From Bacteroidales bacterium (GTDB taxonomy: Bacteria; Bacteroidota; Bacteroidia; Bacteroidales; P3), in NCBI GenBank assembly GCA_017479385.1, contig JAFVCE010000011.1, positions 1 to 64,000 of the forward strand: a stretch of 64,000 nucleotides of DNA, read 5' to 3'. Positions within the stretch are counted from its first letter, which is position 1, and each line of letters starts with the position of its first letter. Of the stretch, positions 45,732 to 55,812 are shown piece by piece. Made by a program: the position numbers and the translations under genes. The notes under the pieces were generated by a model that was given only the letters and a program-made list of their open reading frames with translations, did no database searches and was not told where the DNA came from.

Positions 45732-48700
45732 ATGATACTAACCGAACTATACACTGACTCTCAACTCGTTGCCTCGCTGGCCAATAGTCTTGCCACCCCT
45801 CGTGCACGATTACACATCGATGGCATGACCGGTTCGTTGCCTGCCGTGGCCGCCGCCACGCTCCATTTGCGCAACACACTCGGGTGCCAAATGTTCATAA
45901 TGCCCACCAAAGAGGAGGCTTTCTATATGCTGAACGACATCGAGTCGCTGCTCGACGAGGTAGAACTCGAAGCCGACCAAAAACAGGCACTCCTCTTCCC
46001 CACCACCTATCGCCGCAACGAGCGCCGCGACCCCGACGAAACCGACAACGCCAACGTCCTGATGCGAGCCGCCGTGGTGCGACAACTCTCGGCCGGTCGT
46101 AGGCTCATCGTGGTCACCTACCCCGAAGCGCTGGCCGAAACGGTGGTATCGAAACGCACCCTCACCAGCAAGACACTGCAAATTGCGCAGGACGCAAAAC
46201 TTGACATGGACTTTGTTATCGACGTGCTTCAAGACTACGATTTCGAGCGCGTCGACTTCGTGGTCGAGCCCGGCCAATACTCGGTTCGTGGCGGAATAAT
46301 AGACGTGTTTTCGTTCGCCAACGAGCACCCTTTCCGCATAGAATTTTTCGACGACAGTGTAGAGTCGCTTCGCACCTTCGACACCGCTACCCAGCTCTCT
46401 ATCAGGCGTATGGACCAAATAAGCATACTGCCCGACCTCGACCGCCGCAACACCGTTACCGTGGAGCAAACCGTGAGCCTGCTCAACTACTTTGGCTCGA
46501 ACGACATAATCTTCACCCCCAGCCTCACCCTCGCAGCCGAGGCCATGGAGAAAGCCTCAGGCTCGGCCACCGAATTCCTCAAGCTTGCCCTCGAATGCCG
46601 CATTGCAGAATATGGCAACAGCCACTTCTTCTCTAACGCCCAGAACGTCAAGACCGAAAGCGAACCACAGCCAACATTCAACAAGCAGTTCGACCTTTTG
46701 GTCGCTACCCTCGACCGCTATGCCGAACAGGGCTACACCATGATTATTACCGCCGCCAACGAGAGCCAAGAGCGCCGCCTGCACAAAATACTTAACCGCC
46801 CCGACGCCGCTACCATAAAACTTTTCAGCTTCCAACTCTCGCACGGCTTTGTGGACCATCAGGCCCGCCTGCTCTGCTTCACCGACCACGAAATATTCGA
46901 ACGCTATCATAAATATACTGTCCGCGACCTCAGTCAAGGCCGCGAAGCGATGACCTTGAAAGAACTTTTCGAACTCAAACCGGGCGACTACGTAACCCAC
47001 ATCGACTACGGCGTGGGGCGCTTCAGCGGACTCGAAAAAATCACAACCAACGGCCATACACAAGAGGTCATTCGCTTGATTTACAAAAACAACGACACAC
47101 TTTACATCTCTATACACGGACTACACAAAATTAGCCGCTATGTTGGCAAAGAGGGTGCCGCTCCAACACTGAACCGCCTCGGGTCGAACACCTGGCAGGT
47201 ACTGAAACAAAAAACCAAACGCCAGGTAAAAGACATTGCCAAAGACCTCATTACGCTCTACGCCAAACGCAAAGCCTCGCACGGCTTCGCCTTCAGCCCC
47301 GACAGTTACTTGCAGGAGCAGCTCGAGGCCTCGTTTGCCTACGAAGACACCCCCGACCAGCTCAAGGCCAGTCGCGCCGTGAAGCACGACATGGAACTCT
47401 CGGCCCCTATGGACCGCCTGGTGTGTGGCGACGTGGGTTTTGGCAAAACCGAAGTCGCCATTCGCGCCGCTTTCAAATCATGCTGCGACTCGAAACAGGT
47501 GGCCGTGCTCGTGCCCAGCACCATCCTCGCCTTTCAGCACTACAACACTTTTTGCCAGCGCCTGCACGATATGCCAGTGCGAATAGACTACCTGAACCGC
47601 TTTCGCACCACACGCGAGAAAAACCAAATCTACAAAGACCTATCCGAAGGCAAAATCGACATACTTATCGGCACTCATGCCATAACCAACAAGAACCTAA
47701 AATTCAAAGATTTAGGACTGCTTATTATCGACGAGGAACAAAAATTTGGCGTGGCTGTGAAGGAGCGCCTCAAAGAGATGAAGGCCAACGTAGACTGCCT
47801 CACCCTCACCGCAACCCCCATTCCGCGCACACTGCAATTCTCGCTTATGGGTGCTCGCGATATGAGCATTATACAGACCCCTCCACCCAACCGCCAGCCC
47901 ATACAGACCGAACTCCTCCCCTTCGACGAAGAGACCATTCGCGACGCCATAATGTTCGAAATGTCGCGCTCGGGCCAAACCTTCTTCATATCGAACCGTG
48001 TCGAGAACCTGCCCGAAATGGCGGGCCTCGTTCAGAGGCTCGTGCCCGACGCTCGCGTTGCCATTGCCCATGGCCAAATGGACGGCAAAAAGGTCGAAGA
48101 AACCATGATGCAGTTCCTCGAGGGCGAAATCGACGTGCTCGTGGCCACCTCTATCATCGAGAACGGCCTCGACATACCCAATGCCAACACGATGATAATA
48201 AACAGCGCTCAAAACTTCGGTTTGAGCGACCTGCACCAAATGCGCGGCCGCGTTGGGCGCTCTAACCGTAAAGCTTTTTGCTACCTGCTGGTGCCCTCGT
48301 TCACTGTGCTCACACCCGAGGCTCAAAAACGACTAAAGGCCATTGAGGAGTTCTCTAACATCGGCTCCGGATTCAACATCGCTATGCGCGACCTCGACAT
48401 TCGCGGCGCGGGCAACATTCTTGGCGCCGAACAGAGCGGCTTTATTAGCGAGATTGGCTACGATATGTACCACAAAATACTGAACGAGGCCATCGAAGAA
48501 CTGAAAGAGACCGATTTCAAGGAGCTCTTTGCAGCCGAGAGCGAAGAGAAGAAAGAGTATGTGCGCGAATGCAACATCGAGACCGACCTCGAAGTGCTTT
48601 TGCCCGACGACTACGTTACCTCGGTCAGCGAGCGCCTGCTGCTCTACCACGAGCTTAACAGCCTCTCGACCGACGACGAACTCGAAGCCTACGCCCAGCG

Positions 48701-49013
48701 CCTTGCCGACCGCTTTGGGCCACTGCCTCAAGCCACACGCGAACTCATAAGCACCATCACACTGCGCCGCATGGCCAAAGAGTTTGGAATAGAAAAGATT
48801 GTGCTGAAGCAGGACCGCCTTGTATGCCACTTTGCCGCCGGCCAAGACAACCCTTTCTACCGCTCGGCCAACTTTATGAAGATGATTCAATACGTCCAGC
48901 AACACCCCACCCAGGCCAAGCTTAAGGAGACACCCGAGCGCCTCACTCTGAGCTGCGCCAACGTCAGCACCATCAAGCAAGCCATAGAGCGCATGCAGGC
49001 CCTCACCGCCTAA
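45732..49013 (+). CDS. mfd: Transcription-repair coupling factor
   Basis: 1093 residues. Domains in order: UvrB-homology region (QYSVRGGIIDVFSFANEHPFRIEFFDDSVESLRTFD), RNA-polymerase interaction domain (LKPGDYVTHIDYGVGRFSGL), RecG-like translocase (GDVGFGKTEVAIRAAF, LLIIDEEQKFGV, TATPIPRTLQFSLMGARDMSIIQTPP, QMRGRVGRS) and the C-terminal TRCF domain. It dislodges RNA polymerase stalled at lesions and recruits UvrA. The open frame begins at a TTG (45714) that overlaps the promoter box; ATG at 45732 is the start. Confidence 0.95.
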   Translation: MILTELYTDSQLVASLANSLATPRARLHIDGMTGSLPAVAAATLHLRNTLGCQMFIMPTKEEAFYMLNDIESLLDEVELEADQKQALLFPTTYRRNERRDPDETDNANVLMRAAVVRQLSAGRRLIVVTYPEALAETVVSKRTLTSKTLQIAQDAKLDMDFVIDVLQDYDFERVDFVVEPGQYSVRGGIIDVFSFANEHPFRIEFFDDSVESLRTFDTATQLSIRRMDQISILPDLDRRNTVTVEQTVSLLNYFGSNDIIFTPSLTLAAEAMEKASGSATEFLKLALECRIAEYGNSHFFSNAQNVKTESEPQPTFNKQFDLLVATLDRYAEQGYTMIITAANESQERRLHKILNRPDAATIKLFSFQLSHGFVDHQARLLCFTDHEIFERYHKYTVRDLSQGREAMTLKELFELKPGDYVTHIDYGVGRFSGLEKITTNGHTQEVIRLIYKNNDTLYISIHGLHKISRYVGKEGAAPTLNRLGSNTWQVLKQKTKRQVKDIAKDLITLYAKRKASHGFAFSPDSYLQEQLEASFAYEDTPDQLKASRAVKHDMELSAPMDRLVCGDVGFGKTEVAIRAAFKSCCDSKQVAVLVPSTILAFQHYNTFCQRLHDMPVRIDYLNRFRTTREKNQIYKDLSEGKIDILIGTHAITNKNLKFKDLGLLIIDEEQKFGVAVKERLKEMKANVDCLTLTATPIPRTLQFSLMGARDMSIIQTPPPNRQPIQTELLPFDEETIRDAIMFEMSRSGQTFFISNRVENLPEMAGLVQRLVPDARVAIAHGQMDGKKVEETMMQFLEGEIDVLVATSIIENGLDIPNANTMIINSAQNFGLSDLHQMRGRVGRSNRKAFCYLLVPSFTVLTPEAQKRLKAIEEFSNIGSGFNIAMRDLDIRGAGNILGAEQSGFISEIGYDMYHKILNEAIEELKETDFKELFAAESEEKKEYVRECNIETDLEVLLPDDYVTSVSERLLLYHELNSLSTDDELEAYAQRLADRFGPLPQATRELISTITLRRMAKEFGIEKIVLKQDRLVCHFAAGQDNPFYRSANFMKMIQYVQQHPTQAKLKETPERLTLSCANVSTIKQAIERMQALTA

Positions 49014-49211
49014 ATTGCCGCCAACCCCATCGTGGCACGGCCAAAGCCTATGCCAACGGCCATCGAGCCGTGCCAACAGCAATATAACTGCCATTTTGTC
49101 AGTCGCACAACGATAAAGGTCTGACACATTGTCAGCCACGCGGCGTTTGGCTCACAAATTGCACATCGCTCAGTGTCAACGAGAAACAAAAAAAAGAAAG
49201 GAAATCACAAT
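49014..49211 (+). other. Upstream region of clpB
   Basis: No gene seen and no standard TAnnTTTG box. Purine-rich GAAAGGAAATCACAAT precedes the ATG. CTGACACATTGTCAG (near 49121-49135) is a small inverted repeat that could bind a regulator; this is only a suggestion. Confidence 0.4.
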
Positions 49212-51806
49212 ATGACACTCGACAAATTCACAATCAAATCGCAACAAGCCGTACAGAAGGCGCAGGAGATTGCCCTTGCCAGTCAGCACCAAGCAATCGA
49301 CACCCTGCACCTGCTCAAAGGCATACTGGCCGAGGACGAGAACGTGACTCCCTACCTGCTCAAGAAGCTCGAGGTAAACATTCCGCGACTCACCCAGCAA
49401 GTCGACACCATGCTTCAGCAGTTGCCTCGCGTGAGCGGTGGCAGCCAGTACCTGAGCAACGACGCCAACCACGCTCTGGTGCGCGCCTCACAGGCAGCTT
49501 CGGCCATGGGCGACGAGTTCGTTAGCATCGAGCACCTGCTCTTGGGCCTGAGCGACGGCCGCGACCGCACAGCCCAACTGCTCAAAGACGCCGGCGTGAG
49601 CGAACGCGGCCTCAAGGCCGCCATTGCCGACCTGCGCAAAGGCTCGAAGGTGGGCAACCAAAACGCCGAAGAGACCTATAACGCCCTCGGCAAATATGCC
49701 AAAAACCTGAACCAGCTGGCCCAAGCCGGCAAGCTCGACCCTGTTATTGGCCGCGACGACGAAATTCGCCGTGTTCTGCAAATCCTAAGCCGCCGCACAA
49801 AGAACAATCCCATCCTGATAGGCGAACCCGGCGTGGGCAAGACCGCCATTGCCGAAGGCTTGGCACAGCGCATTGTGAGCGGCGACGTGGCCGAAAACCT
49901 CAAAAGCAAAACCATCTACAGCCTCGATATGGGCGCCCTCATTGCCGGTGCCAAGTATAAAGGCGAGTTCGAAGAACGACTGAAAAGTGTTATTCGCGAA
50001 ATAAGCGACTCTGACGGCGAAATAATTCTCTTTATCGACGAAATCCACACCCTCGTGGGTGCTGGCGGCGGCGAGGGCGCTATGGACGCTGCCAACATAC
50101 TAAAACCCGCTCTGGCACGTGGCGAGCTGCGCGCTATTGGCGCCACCACATTGGCCGAATATCAGAAATATTTCGAGAAAGACAAAGCTCTCGAGCGCCG
50201 CTTCCAGAGCGTGCTTATCGACGAGCCTTCGGTGCCCGACACCATCTCGATACTCCGCGGGCTGAAGGAACGCTACGAGGTTCACCACAAGGTGCGTATC
50301 AAAGACGACGCCATTATTGCCGCCGCCGAACTCAGCCATCGCTACATCTCCGACCGTTTCTTGCCCGACAAGGCCATCGACCTCATCGACGAAGCCGCTG
50401 CCAAGCTCCGCCTCGAGATTGACTCGGTGCCCGAAGAGCTCGACGAAATCGAGCGCAAGATACGCCAACTCGAAATTGAGCGCGAAGCCATCAAGCGCGA
50501 AAACGACCAAGACAAACTGGCCCAACTGGGACAAGAAATTGGCGAACTGAGCGAGCAGCGCAACCAAATCAAAGCCCGTTGGCAGAGCGAAAAAACCGTG
50601 GTCGAAGCCATACAGACCGAGGTCAAGAACATCGAGAACTTCAAATTCCAGGCCGAGCAGGCCGAGCGTGCCGGCGACTACGGCAAGGTGGCCGAACTGC
50701 GCTACGGCCGCATTAAAGAGGCCGAAAAAAAGGTTCAAGACCTAAAGCTGCAACTGAAGCAGATGCAAGTCTCGGGCGCGCTGATTAACGAAGAGGTAGA
50801 CTCCGAGCAAATTGCCGAAGTGGTCTCAAAATGGACCGGTATACCCGTCACCCGAATGATGCAGAGCGAGCGCGAACGCCTGCTACACCTCGAAGAAGAG
50901 CTACACAAACGCGTAGTTGGCCAAGACGAAGCCATATCGACAATAGCCAACGCTGTGCGCCGTTCGCGCACCGGCTTGAGCGACGGCAAGCGCCCCATTG
51001 GCAGCTTCATCTTTCTCGGCACCACCGGCGTGGGCAAAACCGAACTCGCCAAAGCCCTGGCCGAAGTGCTCTTCGACGACGAGAACATGATGGTTCGTAT
51101 CGATATGTCCGAATACCAAGAGCGCCACAGCGTGAGCCGCCTCATCGGAGCGCCTCCGGGATATGTGGGCTACGACGAGAGTGGCCAACTCACCGAGGCC
51201 GTGCGCCGCAAACCCTACTCGATTGTCCTCTTCGACGAAATCGAGAAGGCTCACCCCGACGTGTTCAACATCCTGCTGCAAGTGCTCGAAGATGGTCGCC
51301 TAACCGACAACAAGGGCCGCACCTGCGACTTCAAGAACACCATCATCATCATGACCTCTAACATGGGTAGCGACATCATTCGCGAGAAGCTGGAGGGCGG
51401 CAACGAGGTAACACAATACGAACTTGACGAAACCAAGCAGGCCGTTATGGAACTCCTCAAACAGCGCATACGCCCCGAATTCCTGAACCGCATAGACGAG
51501 GTTATCATGTTCCAACCACTCAGCCGTCAGCAAATCAAGGCCGTGGTGCGCATACAGCTCAACCTCGTAGCCAAAATGCTGGAGCACAACGAGGTGCTCA
51601 TCTCGGCCACCGAAGAAGCCGTAGACCACCTGGCCGAGATTGGCTACGACCCCGCAATGGGTGCCCGACCGGTGAAGCGCGTCATTCAGCGCGAAATACT
51701 CAACGAACTCTCACGCCAGATTTTGGAAGAGAAAATCAAGACCTCAGACACCATAATCATCGACGTAATCGACGGCCAATTCGTCTTCTACAACCCCCAA
51801 CACTAA
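49212..51806 (+). CDS. clpB: ATP-dependent disaggregase ClpB
   Basis: 864 residues. N-domain [21 protein letters not shown]; first AAA+ module [13 protein letters not shown] with [17 protein letters not shown]; a coiled-coil M-domain of about 120 residues ([18 protein letters not shown]...); second AAA+ module [16 protein letters not shown] with [17 protein letters not shown]; and a C-terminal [12 protein letters not shown] segment. It refolds aggregated protein together with DnaK in the cytosol. An in-frame ATG at 49173 exists, but MTLDKF is the family start. It ends at a clear rho-independent terminator. Confidence 0.95.
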   Translation: MTLDKFTIKSQQAVQKAQEIALASQHQAIDTLHLLKGILAEDENVTPYLLKKLEVNIPRLTQQVDTMLQQLPRVSGGSQYLSNDANHALVRASQAASAMGDEFVSIEHLLLGLSDGRDRTAQLLKDAGVSERGLKAAIADLRKGSKVGNQNAEETYNALGKYAKNLNQLAQAGKLDPVIGRDDEIRRVLQILSRRTKNNPILIGEPGVGKTAIAEGLAQRIVSGDVAENLKSKTIYSLDMGALIAGAKYKGEFEERLKSVIREISDSDGEIILFIDEIHTLVGAGGGEGAMDAANILKPALARGELRAIGATTLAEYQKYFEKDKALERRFQSVLIDEPSVPDTISILRGLKERYEVHHKVRIKDDAIIAAAELSHRYISDRFLPDKAIDLIDEAAAKLRLEIDSVPEELDEIERKIRQLEIEREAIKRENDQDKLAQLGQEIGELSEQRNQIKARWQSEKTVVEAIQTEVKNIENFKFQAEQAERAGDYGKVAELRYGRIKEAEKKVQDLKLQLKQMQVSGALINEEVDSEQIAEVVSKWTGIPVTRMMQSERERLLHLEEELHKRVVGQDEAISTIANAVRRSRTGLSDGKRPIGSFIFLGTTGVGKTELAKALAEVLFDDENMMVRIDMSEYQERHSVSRLIGAPPGYVGYDESGQLTEAVRRKPYSIVLFDEIEKAHPDVFNILLQVLEDGRLTDNKGRTCDFKNTIIIMTSNMGSDIIREKLEGGNEVTQYELDETKQAVMELLKQRIRPEFLNRIDEVIMFQPLSRQQIKAVVRIQLNLVAKMLEHNEVLISATEEAVDHLAEIGYDPAMGARPVKRVIQREILNELSRQILEEKIKTSDTIIIDVIDGQFVFYNPQH

Positions 51807-51825
51807 GCGCCACCAATGGTCAACC

Positions 51826-51860
51826 AACCTGGGCAGCCTGCAGGGCTGCCCAGGTTTTTC
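51826..51860 (+). terminator. Terminator of clpB
   Basis: 13-bp stem AACCTGGGCAGCC / GGCTGCCCAGGTT with loop TGCAG and a following TTTTT: the clearest rho-independent terminator of the window. Confidence 0.88.
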
Positions 51861-52202
51861 ATACCCATCCCGAACTGCAATTCAGGCGCCCCAACTTGCC
51901 TCGCAAGACACACGAGTCAACCAAGACCCACGAACCATAAAAATTGGCCCAAACAACCGCTATCTTAGCCAACTGCAACTGGCTGAAAACCAGGGTTAAG
52001 GAGGGGTTAAAGAGGGGTTAAGGTCGTATTGAGGTCGAACAGCGCTTGATACTGAGGCATTTAGCACCCCCAAAAAGCTCCGAAATCGAGCCTTGCCGGC
52101 TCGACTCCGGAGCGATGTTAGGGCGATGTTGGGGCGATTGTTGCAACCGGCGTTCGCTCGTTTTTCGAGCCGCGACGGTCACAATCCCCCACCCTCATAA
52201 AA
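51861..52202. other. Convergent intergenic region
   Basis: No gene seen. It holds dispersed repeat copy F (51982-52064), a hairpin at 52077-52112 (TCGAGCC / GGCTCGA with outer CTCCG / CGGAG) that may end the minus-strand operon, and a smaller one around 52155-52173. Confidence 0.55.
51982..52064 (+). repeat. Dispersed intergenic repeat, copy F
   Basis: GGCTGAAAACCAG at the left end, an extra GGTTAAGGA unit, the core TTAAAGAGGGGTTAAGGTCG and TATTGAGGTCGAACAGCGC, then CTTGATACTGAGGCATTTA. Confidence 0.85.
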
Positions 52203-53426
52203 TCAATATCGCAACCTGTGCGAGGCTATTCGCACCACACAGGCCTTGTCGTGTGGCGACTTAACTACATTGAAGCCATAGCGCTCGTGCACAAAATCGC
52301 ATATCTCGTCGGCGTTACGTTTTTCTAAATCGGCCCGCCACAACGTCTCGATTGGCAGATTGAGGTTGAGCCCATCTTCTGCCACAATTGGCATTTCGTA
52401 ACGCTCGCGCAGACTGAGAATAAGGTTGCTCAATGTGGTTCCGGCGCGCGTGGTATCAACCTTCGGGCTGTCGGCACACAGCAGCAGCATGGGTTCGAAC
52501 GTGGTGTCGAGGGCTATCATGCCGCGTTGCTCCATCGCTATCAGCAGCGAGTCTATCGCAACGCGGTTGCAGCCCACCACGTCGAGCCTATAGTTGAACG
52601 GCAACGAAGAGTCGAATTCATACAAATAGACGGTGCTGCCACAATCTTTCTTCTGCGATACGAGTTGATAAGCAATGCAGTCTGGTGCGCCTTTAACGGT
52701 CAGTGTGTCGCTGTGCTGCTCAACACCAGAGGCTTTTTGATGAATGCGGCTCCACTCGGCCGTGGCTCCAGCCACTTCGAAATGAGCCTTTTCGTCGCCC
52801 ACAACGCCAAACAAAATTGGCAACGCCACGATAATGTTGTTGACAGCGTGCAAAAAAATGGCATAAAGAATGTCGTAATTAATAATAACGTATACAAAGA
52901 CCATCGAGGCACCGAAGAGCTTGATGGCGTCGTATATAACGTTGCCGTATACGACATCGCAAAAAGAGAGATTGAGCGCAATCCAGTAAACAGCCGAAGC
53001 TACCGTGCAGCATACTACCATCGTTGTACCCTTGAACCGTTTTGGGAAAAACAGCGCCGAGGCAACTGCCAGCACAGAAAGTGTGGCAAGGACGGCCGAC
53101 ACAGTCTGAATGTGAAAGTCTCTGCATATCCAAATGCGTGGCAGAGATGCCAACATACAAATTAAGGACAGTATTTGAGAGGTCTTTTCATTCGTGACCC
53201 ATCCACGGTAGCAATATTCAAAGCCTGGCAAAAGCAGGCAATATAACACTATAATACAAAACCACGAGCTCTCTGCTGCATGAGACATGAAGAACTGAGA
53301 TTCTAACCTCTCGGCCGGACTGACAAACAGCAAGCTCAGTACCAAACCCACGGCCCAAAGTGCCACCCCGAGCCAGAGCATGACGGAGAATTGACGTTCA
53401 CGTTGTTTAGTCTTTTTCATACTCAT
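52203..53426 (-). CDS. Membrane protein with degenerate CPBP-protease-like domain and soluble C-terminal domain
   Basis: 407 residues. The first ~215 residues have about seven hydrophobic segments. They recall the CPBP (Abi/CAAX) intramembrane proteases: E70-YCY-R74 fits the second Glu and the Arg of the EExxxR motif, and H193-AVN-N197 fits the HxxxN motif. The first, catalytic Glu is replaced by Phe69, and no clear FxxxH motif is seen, so activity is doubtful. Residues ~215-407 form a soluble domain, probably periplasmic, with a mixed alpha/beta pattern ending ADEICDFVHERYGFNVV, somewhat like the DUF3738/STN type. The DNA is more AT-rich than its neighbours. It is the last gene of an operon, 9 nt after the Cys-rich lipoprotein. 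Function unknown; a partner, processing or immunity role for that lipoprotein is only a guess. Confidence 0.6.
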   Translation of the reverse strand: MSMKKTKQRERQFSVMLWLGVALWAVGLVLSLLFVSPAERLESQFFMSHAAESSWFCIIVLYCLLLPGFEYCYRGWVTNEKTSQILSLICMLASLPRIWICRDFHIQTVSAVLATLSVLAVASALFFPKRFKGTTMVVCCTVASAVYWIALNLSFCDVVYGNVIYDAIKLFGASMVFVYVIINYDILYAIFLHAVNNIIVALPILFGVVGDEKAHFEVAGATAEWSRIHQKASGVEQHSDTLTVKGAPDCIAYQLVSQKKDCGSTVYLYEFDSSLPFNYRLDVVGCNRVAIDSLLIAMEQRGMIALDTTFEPMLLLCADSPKVDTTRAGTTLSNLILSLRERYEMPIVAEDGLNLNLPIETLWRADLEKRNADEICDFVHERYGFNVVKSPHDKACVVRIASHRLRY

Positions 53427-53435
53427 TGGATTTTA

Positions 53436-54236
53436 TCAGTCCCCGAACCAGCTATGCAAAGCGCAAGTGCAGTCGGCATTGGCTACTTTACAAGCGCACT
53501 CAAGGCTGCATTGGTGCTTAAGGGCTTTGCAATTATCATACTTATTACACTCTTTGGCAGCCTGCCTCATACCTTTTTCGCAACGTGCGTCTTTCACACC
53601 AAAATATACATTTACCGTAAGCGAAGCAACCTTATAAATGGCTTTCATGACACCTATCGGCGATATTGAGACATACTTCGAGTTCGTATTCGATGAAGTG
53701 TATAATTCATTTATCATTTTCATCAAATCGACAGGGATGCTGTGCGTTGTTGTCAGATAAACAAGGTCGCCCTCGACGCTATAAATATTGCAGGTGGTAA
53801 CCAACCCTGCGGTGCTGACGTTGAAGACATTAAGCGAGTCGCCATCGTCAAAATAGGCTGTGAACGAGGTGGGTGTAACATTATCGAGGCCTATAAGATT
53901 TCTGCCAAAATCCCACTCGATTTCTTTGTCGAAGACGAACGTTCCGTCCTCGAATGTGCGCCACTCAAAGACATTGTGGTCGGGGTCGATAAGCGAGTAA
54001 TAATCGTCCTGCATCGAGCTGACTACATGGGTGGTAAAGTAGTCCATATCTGGATTGTTCTTCTGGGCTGTGGCCACATCTGGGTTATCGAACGTGCCTT
54101 TGGCGTTAGGGTGCTCATCTACTTCGCTGTTCGAGCATGAGTGCACTAACGAGAAGGCCGATATGGCAACCATTGCCACAACTGAGACAAAGAACGTTTT
54201 GTAGTTCAATATACTTTTTATTTTAATCTTTTTCAT
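53436..54236 (-). CDS. Lipoprotein with eight-cysteine C-terminal tail
   Basis: 266 residues. A hydrophobic leader (about 14-32) ends in LVHSC, a plausible lipobox with the lipidated Cys at 34; the following SNSEVDEHP fits a surface or periplasmic lipoprotein. The middle (about 60-180) is acidic and beta-rich, without a family I know. The last 48 residues hold eight Cys at 219, 230, 236, 243, 247, 249, 256 and 258, including a C-x-C pair near each end. This looks like a small disulphide-bonded or metal-binding knot. The composition is AT-richer than the surrounding housekeeping genes, which suggests transfer. It is co-transcribed with the CPBP-like protein. Confidence 0.65.
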   Translation of the reverse strand: MKKIKIKSILNYKTFFVSVVAMVAISAFSLVHSCSNSEVDEHPNAKGTFDNPDVATAQKNNPDMDYFTTHVVSSMQDDYYSLIDPDHNVFEWRTFEDGTFVFDKEIEWDFGRNLIGLDNVTPTSFTAYFDDGDSLNVFNVSTAGLVTTCNIYSVEGDLVYLTTTHSIPVDLMKMINELYTSSNTNSKYVSISPIGVMKAIYKVASLTVNVYFGVKDARCEKGMRQAAKECNKYDNCKALKHQCSLECACKVANADCTCALHSWFGD

Positions 54237-54352
54237 CGTTAAGCGTGTTTTTTAAGTTTAACTTTTTGGGGTCGCATTTGTTTATGCGGCCTGTTTTGGC
54301 TGACCGAATTAGAGTTTTCTGCGTTCGGCTCGCATTTATTTTGAAAAAAACT

Positions 54353-54568
54353 TCACAGTTCGCTCAACGAATCGCGGGGATGACGGGGCGATTTCGAGTC
54401 GCACAAGTCGACCCTCAGCACCCCTTCGTACACTTTGTTCAATCGGCCGAGGCAAGCAATAACAAGGTGATACCGAGGCAGATACCGCACTAACAAATAG
54501 ACCAATATCAGACTCGGCGCGTTCAATAACCATATTATCGCATACTCACTTAACATACCGATGAACAT
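54353..54568 (-). CDS. Small membrane protein, first ORF of the Cys-rich lipoprotein operon
   Basis: 71 residues. A good promoter box (54584-54591) lies 15 nt before its ATG, which is the main reason to call it. Hydrophobic IIWLLNAPSLILVYLLVRYL could cross the membrane; the rest is polar and basic with two Cys. I recognise no family. The next gene starts 116 nt after its stop. It may instead be a leader region without protein product. If real, it could be a signalling or accessory peptide for the two genes downstream. Confidence 0.45.
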   Translation of the reverse strand: MFIGMLSEYAIIWLLNAPSLILVYLLVRYLPRYHLVIACLGRLNKVYEGVLRVDLCDSKSPRHPRDSLSEL

Positions 54569-54583
54569 ATTTCAATCTGCCTG

Positions 54584-54591
54584 CAAAGATA
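54584..54591 (-). promoter_or_regulatory. -7 promoter box of the Cys-rich lipoprotein operon
   Basis: TATCTTTG on the minus strand followed by CA. It is the only consensus box upstream of the three minus-strand genes at 52203-54568. Confidence 0.6.
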
Positions 54592-54674
54592 CACATTTTT
54601 TTAATATCCACCAATTTTTTTTTGACATTTTTTTCGAAGGGCGATATTTTTTTTGCCAAGTCCGATTTTTTTAG

Positions 54675-54682
54675 TAATTTTG
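54675..54682 (+). promoter_or_regulatory. -7 promoter box of dnaX
   Basis: TAATTTTG, 23 nt before the ATG at 54706. It excludes longer in-frame starts upstream. Confidence 0.65.
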
Positions 54683-54705
54683 CATTGCGAATTATATTTT
54701 ACGAA

Positions 54706-55812
54706 ATGGACAACTACGTAGTATCGGCACGAAAATATAGGCCCCAAACATTCAGCAGTGTGGTGGGGCAAGGCCATATCACCACAACCCTCAAAAACGC
54801 CATCCGCACCGGGCAACTGGCCCAAGCTTTCCTCTTCTGCGGGCCACGCGGAGTGGGCAAAACCACCTGCGCCCGCATACTGGCCAAAACAATAAACTGC
54901 ACCAACCTCACCGCCGACAACGAGGCCTGCAACGAATGCGAAAGTTGCCGCTCGTTCAACTCGGGAGCATCGCTCAACATTTTCGAGCTCGACGCAGCAT
55001 CGAACAACTCCGTCAACGACATCCGCGAATTGGTCGAGCAAGTAAACTTCCCGCCCCAAACCGGCCGCTACAAAGTCTACATCATCGACGAGGTTCATAT
55101 GCTCTCGACAAGCGCCTTCAACGCCTTCCTCAAAACCCTCGAAGAGCCCCCGGCACACGCCAAATTCATCCTCGCCACAACCGAAAAACACAAGGTAATG
55201 GCAACCATACTGTCGCGCTGCCAAGTGTTCGACTTCAAGCGAATCGATGCCGGCGACATTGCCAACCATCTTGCCTACGTAGCTCAACAAGAAGGCGTTA
55301 CGGCCGAACCAGACGCCCTACAGCTCATTGCTCGCCAAGCCGAAGGCGGTCTGCGCGACGCTCTCTCCATCTTCGACCAAATGGTGACTTTCGGCAACGG
55401 GCAACTGACGATGAAGCTGTGTCTCGACAGCCTCAATATGCTCGACTACGACTACTACTTCCGTCTGGTCGACCACTTCCGCAAAGGCGACATTGCCGGC
55501 TCGCTCCTCCTTTTCAAGGAGGTGAGCGACAACGGCTATGGCGGTCAGCAGTTCCTAACCGGCTTGAGCAACCACCTGCGCAACTTGATGGTGGCCCTCG
55601 ACCCGGCCACCCACAAACTGATGGATGTTGGCCAGACCCTCGGCACACGCTATGGCGAGCAAGCCGTGAGTTGCGGTCTGCCTCTGCTGCTGCGCTACCT
55701 CGACATAGTGTCCGACTACGAATATCGCTACAGCAAATCGAACAACAAGCGCTTGTTTGTCGAGGTGTGCCTCATGAAGGCCGCCGCCTTGCAAAATCCC
55801 ACAGCCGGATAG
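54706..55812 (+). CDS. dnaX: DNA polymerase III clamp-loader subunit, gamma-like product of dnaX
   Basis: 368 residues ending at an in-frame TAG. AAA+ ATPase: GPRGVGKTTCARILAK (Lys near 51), a four-Cys zinc module between CTN and CESC, DEVHMLSTSAFNAFLKTLEEPP, sensor 1 ATTEKHKV and the SRC motif ILSRCQVFDF. The lid and the domain III collar (to LMKAAALQNP) are complete. So this product covers domains I-III, the part that forms the gamma/tau collar and loads the sliding clamp. The coding frame continues after the TAG for another 187 codons (next entry). The ATG at 54706 (MDNYVVSARKYRPQ) is the family start. It heads an operon with the antiporter, dapF and possibly ligA. Confidence 0.9.
   Translation: MDNYVVSARKYRPQTFSSVVGQGHITTTLKNAIRTGQLAQAFLFCGPRGVGKTTCARILAKTINCTNLTADNEACNECESCRSFNSGASLNIFELDAASNNSVNDIRELVEQVNFPPQTGRYKVYIIDEVHMLSTSAFNAFLKTLEEPPAHAKFILATTEKHKVMATILSRCQVFDFKRIDAGDIANHLAYVAQQEGVTAEPDALQLIARQAEGGLRDALSIFDQMVTFGNGQLTMKLCLDSLNMLDYDYYFRLVDHFRKGDIAGSLLLFKEVSDNGYGGQQFLTGLSNHLRNLMVALDPATHKLMDVGQTLGTRYGEQAVSCGLPLLLRYLDIVSDYEYRYSKSNNKRLFVEVCLMKAAALQNPTAG
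55810..55812 (+). other. In-frame TAG within dnaX
   Basis: Codons read ACA GCC GGA TAG ATT GCA AGA. TAG is used as an ordinary stop at 11600-11602, 285-287 and 57624-57626, so general reassignment is unlikely. It may be a readthrough site, a recent nonsense mutation (CAG to TAG is one transition) or a sequence error. Confidence 0.85.
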
